The notes under the pieces were generated by a model. It searched no databases and was not told the DNA's origin. It saw nothing but the letters and a program-made list of their open reading frames with translations. From assembly GCF_900111795.1 (NCBI RefSeq), contig NZ_FOJQ01000009.1:1-63987 (forward strand): a stretch of 63,987 nucleotides of DNA. Reading direction: 5' to 3'. This document shows positions 57,440 through 63,987 of this stretch, in pieces. Source of the DNA: Anoxybacillus pushchinoensis. GTDB lineage: Bacteria; Bacillota; Bacilli; Bacillales; Anoxybacillaceae. Each line of letters begins with the position of its first letter. Positions within the stretch are counted from its first letter, which is position 1. The position numbers and the translations under genes are program-made.

Positions 57440-57880
57440 TTACAACTGTTTGGCAAAATTACGACCGAACGCAATACATAGTTGCTTTTCTTCTTTTGTC
57501 GGCGTCAATTCTACTTTCAGTCCCTCGAGGACGACTTCTGCGCCGCGCTCCTGTAATTTTTCAATTAAAATGTCGACAGCTGCACCATACTTCTCATAAC
57601 TCGAATCGCACGAACCGAAAACAGCAGCTTTTTTACCTGTTAAATCAACGTCATCTAGTTCATCGTAAAAATCTAAAAAGTCATCAGGTAATTCTCCATC
57701 TCCCCATGTGTACGCCCCCAGCAAAATCCCGTCATATTGTTCAAGCTCTACCGCTACGGCATCTAACACTTCTTTTACATCCAACTCGATCCCTTGTTCA
57801 CGAACTCCTTCGGCAATCGCTTCAGCCATCTCTTCTGTATTCCCTGTCATGCTTGTAAATATCATTATTGCTTTTGGCAT
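57440..57880 (-). CDS. Short-chain flavodoxin
   Basis: The 146 residues have the FMN phosphate loop TSMTGNTEEMAEAI and the loops LGAYTWGDGELPDDF and FGSCDSSYEKY. Flavodoxins of this type (YkuN/YkuP) replace ferredoxin under iron limitation. A Fur box inside the promoter spacer supports iron control. Confidence 0.92.
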   Translation of the reverse strand: MPKAIMIFTSMTGNTEEMAEAIAEGVREQGIELDVKEVLDAVAVELEQYDGILLGAYTWGDGELPDDFLDFYDELDDVDLTGKKAAVFGSCDSSYEKYGAAVDILIEKLQERGAEVVLEGLKVELTPTKEEKQLCIAFGRNFAKQL

Positions 57881-57926
57881 GCATAGTCCCCCCTATGTAT
57901 ATAAGTGATAATCACTTTCAATAATT

Positions 57927-57956
57927 ATATTAAATGATAATGATTATCTTTGTCAA
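57927..57956 (-). promoter_or_regulatory. Promoter with embedded Fur box, upstream of the flavodoxin gene
   Basis: On the minus strand TTGACA (57951-57956) and TAATAT (57927-57932) are 18 bases apart. The spacer contains the 7-1-7 Fur sequence (57935-57949), which matches TGATAATNATTATCA except the last base. A half-conserved second box (TGATAATCACTTTCA) lies at 57906-57920. Confidence 0.75.
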
Positions 57957-57972
57957 TTTTTTAAAAAGAAAA

Positions 57973-58000
57973 AAACGCGCGATGTTGTCATCGCACGCTT
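57973..58000 (-). terminator. Terminator of fruA
   Basis: On the minus strand AAGCGTGCGATG pairs with CATCGCGCGTTT across TTGT-type loop bases and runs into T-rich sequence. Confidence 0.7.
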
Positions 58001-58012
58001 ACTTTTTATCTA

Positions 58013-59869
58013 TTATTCTTTTACTTCTTTTTTCCACAAACCAACCATGAATGCAGTCACAAGTGAACCAATTAAAATGGCAAGCACATATAACAATGGA
58101 TTTCCTTTTACGATCGGGATTACGAAAATGCCACCATGTGGTGCTGGGAGACCGATGCCAAACATCATCGTCAACGCTCCGGCAACCGCTGAACCAACAA
58201 TAATTGATGGAATGACACGTCCTGGATCAGCCGCTGCAAACGGAATGGCCCCTTCTGTAATAAATGAAGCCCCCATAATATAGCATGTTTTTCCTGCTTC
58301 CCGCTCTGCTTTTGTAAATTTCTTTTTAAATAATGTTGTCGCAATCGCTAATCCTAAAGGTGGAACCATTCCACCTGCCATAATAGCTGCATGCGGTGCA
58401 TAGTTCCCTGCATCAATCATCGCAATTCCAAACGTAAACGCCGCTTTATTGATTGGTCCACCCATATCGACTGCCATCATTCCTCCAAGGACAAGGCCAA
58501 GCAAAACAAGGTTACCTGTGCCCATATTTTCAAGCCATGTTTTCATTCCTTCATTTAATGCTTTCACTGGGTCAATGACGACATACATCATAATAAGTCC
58601 CGTGAGCAATATTCCGAATAATGGATAAAGTAGAACAGGTTTAATTCCTTCAAGTGATTGTGGCAAACGGCTAAACCATTTTTTCAATCCAACAACGAGA
58701 TAACCGGCTAAAAATCCCGCAATTAGTCCACCTAAAAAGCCTGCACCGCCATTCGCGGCCATAAATCCTCCGACCATCCCTGGCGCAAATCCTGGACGAT
58801 CCGCAATGCTCATTGCAATGAAGCCAGCCAATACAGGAATCATGAGTGCGAAGGCACTGCCGCCACCAATGTCCATCAACGCTTTGGCGATTGGATGGAA
58901 CGACGGATCGTTCGGATCAAACGCCTTAATACCGAAAATAAACGAAATTGCGATTAAAATACCACCACCGACAACGAACGGAAGCATATTGGATACGCCG
59001 TTCATTAAATGTTTATAAAAACCTGTTCGTTCTTTTGGAATATACGAATGATTCCCACCGCTTACTCGATAAATTGGAGCATCTTGTTTTAAGGCGCGAT
59101 CAATGAGTTGCTCTGGTTTACGAATCGCATCGGCAACCGGTACTTGAATAACATGTTTACCGTCAAATCGATCCATTTCTACTTGTTTATCTGCTGCAAC
59201 GATAATCGCCACGGCTTCTTCAATGTCTTGCTTTGTTAACTCGTTTTTCACACCACTTGAACCATTTGTTTCTACTTTAATATCGACTCCCATTTCTTTA
59301 GCTTTTGCCTTTAAAGCATCAGCAGCCATATACGTATGCGCAATCCCTGTTGGGCACGCTGTCACGGCTAATACTTTTTTCTTTCCAACCGTCTGTTTTT
59401 CTTCAGTCACCATTTCTCCCTCCTTTTCTTGAATCGTCTGAATAATTTGTTGTTTTGATGAAGCGTTTTCAATTTCTGAGCGAAACGATGTATCCATTAA
59501 CAATGTTGACAAGCGGGATAGCGCTTCTAAGTGAGTATCGTTGGCTCCTTCTGGTGCAGCAATCATGAAAAACAAATGGCTTCGTTTTCCGTCTAACGCA
59601 TCGTAGTCAATTCCTTCTTTTGAGCGTCCAAAAACAACCGCCGGGGTACGAACTGCTTTCGTTTTCGCATGTGGAATAGCAATTCCTTCACCAATTCCTG
59701 TCGTACTTTGCGCCTCTCGTGCAAAAATCGCTTCTAGAAACATTTCGCGATCATACAATTTCCCAGTCTTCTCTAGCACATCTGCTAATTCCTCGATGAC
59801 TTCTGTTTTTGTTTTTGACTTCAAATCAAGGACAATTGTATCTTCTGTCAATATATCCGTAATCCTCAT
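58013..59869 (-). CDS. fruA: Fructose-specific PTS enzyme IIABC
   Basis: The 618-residue permease makes fructose-1-phosphate during uptake. It has an N-terminal EIIA domain with the phosphorylated His (GIGEGIAIPHAKT), an EIIB domain with Cys in VTACPTGIAHTYMAA, and a membrane EIIC domain with about ten helices. Its ATG overlaps the fruK stop by four bases (ATGA). Confidence 0.94.
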   Translation of the reverse strand: MRITDILTEDTIVLDLKSKTKTEVIEELADVLEKTGKLYDREMFLEAIFAREAQSTTGIGEGIAIPHAKTKAVRTPAVVFGRSKEGIDYDALDGKRSHLFFMIAAPEGANDTHLEALSRLSTLLMDTSFRSEIENASSKQQIIQTIQEKEGEMVTEEKQTVGKKKVLAVTACPTGIAHTYMAADALKAKAKEMGVDIKVETNGSSGVKNELTKQDIEEAVAIIVAADKQVEMDRFDGKHVIQVPVADAIRKPEQLIDRALKQDAPIYRVSGGNHSYIPKERTGFYKHLMNGVSNMLPFVVGGGILIAISFIFGIKAFDPNDPSFHPIAKALMDIGGGSAFALMIPVLAGFIAMSIADRPGFAPGMVGGFMAANGGAGFLGGLIAGFLAGYLVVGLKKWFSRLPQSLEGIKPVLLYPLFGILLTGLIMMYVVIDPVKALNEGMKTWLENMGTGNLVLLGLVLGGMMAVDMGGPINKAAFTFGIAMIDAGNYAPHAAIMAGGMVPPLGLAIATTLFKKKFTKAEREAGKTCYIMGASFITEGAIPFAAADPGRVIPSIIVGSAVAGALTMMFGIGLPAPHGGIFVIPIVKGNPLLYVLAILIGSLVTAFMVGLWKKEVKE

Positions 59870-60789
59870 ACAGCATCCTCCATTCTTGTAATAGTCACTT
59901 CACTTAACAAACGATGAACCCCGTCCTCCGTACATAAATCTTCAGAAAAAGCTGTTGCACTACCGGCCGCAACGCTATATCGAAATGCCTCCTCAAGTGT
60001 TGCTTCGTTTACATATGCAGCTAAAAATCCAGCCACCATAGAATCACCAGCTCCGACGGAATTTCTTACTGTCCCTTTCGGAGCTTGAGCGACTAATATT
60101 ACGTCTTTATGAAACAAAATCGCTCCATCTCCTGCCAATGATACAATGACATGTTGCACACCATTGTCAATTAGTTTTTTTCCACATTCAATGATCTGAT
60201 GTCGACTATGAATATCTATTTCAAACAATTCTCCGAGTTCAACTTGGTTTGGCTTAAGTAAAAACGGCTCGTATGCGATCGCTTGTTTCAACGCGTTTCC
60301 ACTCGTATCAACAACAACAGCTACTCGTTGTTTTTTTGCTTCTTCCATCATCCTTATATAAAAAGCATCGTCAACGGACGGTGGAAGACTTCCACCTAGT
60401 ACGAGAATATCACCTTTCTTTAGTTGTTTTATTTTAGCGATCAGCGCTTCTTTATGTTTATCGCTAATGACAGGCCCTTCGCCATTTATTTCTGTTTCTC
60501 TTTCTCCTTTTAACTTAATGTTTAATCGCGTTTGTCCCGGTACAGTAATAAAATCCGTTAAAATATGTTCCCGTTTCAATTCATCAGCAATGAACTGTCC
60601 GGTAAATCCACCAATAAACCCGAGGGCAATATTATGAATGTGTAGTCGTTTTAGCACGCGTGATACATTAATTCCTTTCCCCCCAGGAAAATAGGATGTT
60701 TTTGTCGCACGATTTAATTTTCCAAGTTCGATCTGTTGCGCTTCAACAATATAATCAACCGAAGGATTTAATGTACATGTATAAATCAT
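59866..60789 (-). CDS. fruK: 1-phosphofructokinase
   Basis: The 307-residue PfkB-family kinase phosphorylates fructose-1-phosphate to the 1,6-bisphosphate. Motifs: TLNPSVDYIV, FPGGKGINVSRVL near the N-terminus and NSVGAGDSMVAGF with the catalytic Asp. The ATG overlaps the fruR stop by four bases. Confidence 0.93.
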   Translation of the reverse strand: MIYTCTLNPSVDYIVEAQQIELGKLNRATKTSYFPGGKGINVSRVLKRLHIHNIALGFIGGFTGQFIADELKREHILTDFITVPGQTRLNIKLKGERETEINGEGPVISDKHKEALIAKIKQLKKGDILVLGGSLPPSVDDAFYIRMMEEAKKQRVAVVVDTSGNALKQAIAYEPFLLKPNQVELGELFEIDIHSRHQIIECGKKLIDNGVQHVIVSLAGDGAILFHKDVILVAQAPKGTVRNSVGAGDSMVAGFLAAYVNEATLEEAFRYSVAAGSATAFSEDLCTEDGVHRLLSEVTITRMEDAV

Positions 60790-61538
60790 GCTTTCACAAC
60801 CTCTACTGTCGTTTTTACTTCGTACATTGCTAATAATTCTTCATCCGTTTCATTCGTAATCATCGTAGCTTCCTGTAATTCGGCAATTTTAGCGAACGCG
60901 CTTTCGTTAAGTTTTGAATGATCCGCTAATACGAAAGCTTGTCGAGATAAATGAATGGCTGTTTGTTTCATAAACGCTTCTTCCGGATCAGGAGTCGTAT
61001 AGCCAGAATCAATATGAACACCGTTTACACCGATAAAACATTTGTCGAGGCTATATTGTTGCAACGAGTGAATAGCTCCTCGCCCGATTAATGCATTCGT
61101 TTTTTTCTTAATTAATCCGCCAACAACATACGTCGGGATATCCTTTTCTAATAGTGCATCAATATGCATCATTCCATTTGTCACAACGACGATATTTTTT
61201 GCTTGAATATAAGGAATCATCTGTAATGTTGTCGTTCCCGCATCTAAATAAATGCAATCTCCATCTTGAATAAGACTTGATGCATATTTACCAATAAGCT
61301 GTTTTTCATGAATGTTTTTAGTCGATTTTTCAAAAACGCTTAACTCTTCTCTTTTTTGCTGTAATAACGCCGCACCACCATGGACACGCTTTAGCTTTTT
61401 TTGTTTTTCTAGCTGACTTAAATCGCGCCGAATTGTTGATTCTGAACATTGTGTAGCTTCAACAAATTCATGCAACTTTACGACTTCTTTTTCTTGCAAC
61501 AACTGTAAAATAACACGATGTCGTTCCGGTGTTAACAA
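60786..61538 (-). CDS. fruR: DeoR-family fructose operon repressor
   Basis: The 250-residue regulator has a DeoR HTH (ECTQCSESTIRRDLSQLEKQ-like region, residues 15-40: FVEATQCSESTIRRDLSQL) and a sugar-phosphate sensor domain (DAGTTTLQMIPYI, NGMMHIDALL). Fructose-1-phosphate is the expected effector. Start is TTG with GGGGGTGTAGAG upstream. It heads the fruR-fruK-fruA operon. Confidence 0.92.
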   Translation of the reverse strand: MLTPERHRVILQLLQEKEVVKLHEFVEATQCSESTIRRDLSQLEKQKKLKRVHGGAALLQQKREELSVFEKSTKNIHEKQLIGKYASSLIQDGDCIYLDAGTTTLQMIPYIQAKNIVVVTNGMMHIDALLEKDIPTYVVGGLIKKKTNALIGRGAIHSLQQYSLDKCFIGVNGVHIDSGYTTPDPEEAFMKQTAIHLSRQAFVLADHSKLNESAFAKIAELQEATMITNETDEELLAMYEVKTTVEVVKA

Positions 61539-61555
61539 CTCTACACCCCCTTATT

Positions 61556-61570
61556 TTAAATCGCTTACAT
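61556..61570 (-). promoter_or_regulatory. Candidate cre site downstream of the fruR promoter
   Basis: On the minus strand ATGTAAGCGATTTAA fits the CcpA consensus with one mismatch. It lies just after the -10 box. Confidence 0.45.
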
Positions 61571-61574
61571 CTTT

Positions 61575-61640
61575 ATCATATCGGACTATAGGTAAAAAAT
61601 CAATCAAATTCAATCAATTTAAATCAAAAATAATCATTTT
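61575..61640 (-). promoter_or_regulatory. fru promoter with four 10-bp-phased ATCA repeats
   Basis: On the minus strand TTGATT (61598-61603) and TATGAT (61575-61580) are 17 bases apart. The plus strand has ATCA starting at 61603, 61613, 61623 and 61633, exactly 10 bp apart, running upstream from the -35 box. This is a plausible FruR operator on one face of the helix. Confidence 0.6.
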
Positions 61641-61683
61641 ATTTCATATATCATTCACAAACGATCAATTTTCAAAAAAAATA

Positions 61684-61715
61684 AAAACTGCCTCACGGTG
61701 AGACAGTTTTGTTTT
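61684..61715 (-). terminator. Terminator of the HD-GYP remnant
   Basis: AAACTGCCTCAC and GTGAGACAGTTT arms; T-rich on both sides. Confidence 0.65.
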
Positions 61716-61866
61716 CATTTCCGACTTTCTCAGGATAATATTCTTCAATCATTTGGATAAATGGCTCGACATATTGAGGATCGAATTGCGTCCCAGAACA
61801 GCGGCGCAATTCAACAATTGCTTCGGAGAATGTTTTTGTTCGTTGATATGGACGAATAGCACATTT
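61693..61866 (-). pseudogene. HD-GYP domain protein, C-terminal fragment
   Basis: The minus strand reads RPYQRTKTFSEAIVELRRC, then SGTQFDPQYVEPFIQM and EEYYPEKVG to the stop at 61693. This is the end of an HD-GYP cyclic-di-GMP phosphodiesterase (RPYRKALSFEEAL-type region). The HD and GYP motifs and everything before them are gone; homology ends at about 61866. Confidence 0.8.
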
Positions 61867-61919
61867 TTTTTCGCTATGGAAACGGTTATATTAACGAAAT
61901 ATTTTGTTTTTCTTTTTGA

Positions 61920-61937
61920 TTATTTAGAACATAGTTT
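61920..61937 (-). other. Ter-like site 3
   Basis: Third copy of the 18-bp core, in the same orientation as the other two, between the HD-GYP and glpK remnants. Confidence 0.75.
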
Positions 61938-61950
61938 TATTTATAAAAAT

Positions 61951-61979
61951 AAACCGACTGCCCAAAAGACAGTCGGTTT
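61951..61979 (-). terminator. Terminator of glpK
   Basis: AAACCGACTG and CAGTCGGTTT form a 10-bp stem with a nine-base loop, followed on the minus strand by T-rich sequence. Confidence 0.75.
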
Positions 61980-61985
61980 GACTCT

Positions 61986-63186
<1,201 letters not shown>

Positions 63187-63190
<4 letters not shown>

Positions 63191-63591
63191 CCTTCAATCA
63201 CCTTCACATAAAATGTTCTCGTTCTCGGTCCATCGAACTCGCAAAAATAAATGCCTTGCCATGTTCCGAGAAGCAACTGACCTTTTGTGACAATGACATG
63301 CGCAGATGATCCAACCGTGCTTGCTTTCATATGAGCAGCTGTGTTTCCTTCACTATGCCGATCGAGAGAATGATACCATGGATACAATTCATCGAAACGA
63401 CGGATCATATCCCGTGTCACATCAGGATCGGCATTTTCATTAATCGTTATCCCCGCAGTCGTATGCGGGCAATAAACAACTACCATTCCTTCTTGAACCC
63501 TAGTTTCTGTGACGAATGATTGAACAAGTGAAGTAATGTCTACAAATTCATCTCGCTTCGTCGTCTGAATCGTCCATTGTTTGATCATCAT
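63187..63591 (-). CDS. YjbQ/UPF0047 family protein
   Basis: The 134 residues match the family: [40 protein letters not shown] and [16 protein letters not shown]. Some members have weak thiamine-phosphate synthase activity; the true role is unsettled. The start at 63591 has GGTGGGAACGT upstream. It overlaps glpP by four bases, so the two are one transcription unit. Confidence 0.88.
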
Positions 63592-63793
63592 ACGTTCCCA
63601 CCTTTATCCTCATATATTTATGATCATACATATTTTCACAATTGTTTTCACTACCGTCGCATAAATGATGTCTGAATTTTCAGTTTTATTTTTTCTGGAC
63701 TTTAGAGAAAAAACGAAAACACCTAAGCGAGGGTAGTAGACATCCATTTTTTTACTATAACCTATGACTTGTGCAACAACGACTGGCAAACCT
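63592..63793. mobile_element. 3' end region of an insertion sequence and yjbQ upstream region
   Basis: No gene is seen in these 200 bases. The part next to the transposase stop is probably the non-coding end of that IS. CTGAATTTTCAG near 63672 is a short palindrome. The exact IS boundary cannot be fixed. Confidence 0.4.
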
Positions 63794-63987
63794 TTATGGG
63801 ACGCTGTTTCCTTCGATTTTTCGTAACCAAATGTGAGCGGATTTCCACAAAGAAGCCTTCAAATAGCGACTAATTTGTAAGTAACTGCGTTCGCTATTCG
63901 TGTTCAACTGAGCTAAAACATTCAGACAGTACACTATCATGGCTACGTACACTTGATTATGTACAGCTTGTTCACTGTGACCAAAAA
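63794..63987 (-). CDS. IS4-type transposase, C-terminal part, enters from the right edge
   Basis: The last 63 codons read FGHSEQAVHNQVYVAMIVYC, then LNVLAQLNTNSERSYLQISR and LRKIEGNSVP before TAA at 63794. This resembles the C-terminus of IS4-family transposases such as IS5377 of Geobacillus (from memory). The rest lies outside the window. It is probably a different element from the one at the left edge, because the sequences just outside the genes do not match. Confidence 0.65.
   Translation of the reverse strand, partial: FGHSEQAVHNQVYVAMIVYCLNVLAQLNTNSERSYLQISRYLKASLWKSAHIWLRKIEGNSVP

Overview
The window looks like a chromosome segment of a thermophilic or moderately thermophilic Bacillaceae member of the Anoxybacillus/Geobacillus type. 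This rests on gene content and order (parE-parC, thyA-dfrA, ilvA, a ypmP/degV/sco/ypmR/ypmS cluster, tatA-tatC, yojN-yojO, treP-treA-treR, fruR-fruK-fruA), on AGGAGG-type ribosome binding sites and on frequent TTG/GTG starts. No database search was possible, so the genus is an inference. A homologue of the Bacillus subtilis replication terminator protein RTP (17.4-17.7 kb) and three sites sharing an identical 18-bp Ter-like core in one orientation (17.84, 57.39 and 61.92 kb) place the window in the replication terminus region. Most core genes from 14 kb to the right end lie on the minus strand, as expected if the fork crosses from right to left.

Layout. 0-2.7 kb is mobile debris: an IS transposase start at the edge, a truncated phosphodiester-glycosidase-like gene, a small membrane protein, a MITE-like element and the 3' half of a mercuric reductase gene. 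2.7-8.4 kb holds topB, a frameshifted csaA, chrA, dinB and an unknown gene. 8.43-14.09 kb looks like an integrated rolling-circle plasmid of the pUB110/pC194 type (Rep, double-strand origin, MobV relaxase, MerR/DUF3967 protein, a secreted protein, small proteins) bounded by a 14-bp direct repeat. 14.1-21 kb has the yojNO pair, a CstR-like sensor, rtp, purU beside a formate/nitrite-type channel, and speE. 21-25 kb is the trehalose operon with twin TreR operators. 25-46.7 kb is core metabolism and cell machinery: topoisomerase IV, plsY, rsmF, ilvA, thyA-dfrA, Tat translocase, a dicarboxylate/glutamate-type symporter, bacilliredoxin, metA and an MFS efflux pump.

46.7-51.8 kb is an inserted island carrying 5-oxoprolinase (pxpB-pxpC-pxpA) and its NRAMP-like transporter. 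IS3-family remnants lie inside it and a 22-bp copy of a shared bidirectional terminator flanks it. 51.8-57.9 kb has an RraA-like protein, membrane proteins, a chemoreceptor fragment, a HemD-like protein, a KinB-like sporulation kinase and a flavodoxin with a Fur box inside its promoter. 58-61.6 kb is the fructose PTS operon with a helically phased repeat at its promoter. 61.7-63.2 kb is damaged: an HD-GYP fragment, then a deletion that joins the start of glpP to the second half of glpK. YjbQ and the 3' end of another IS transposase close the window.

The most notable points are the RTP/Ter system, csaA whose disrupted frame carries an exactly phased T-TTA-AAC slippery heptamer, the two bounded islands, the glpP-glpK deletion, and an orphan persulfide-sensor-type repressor.
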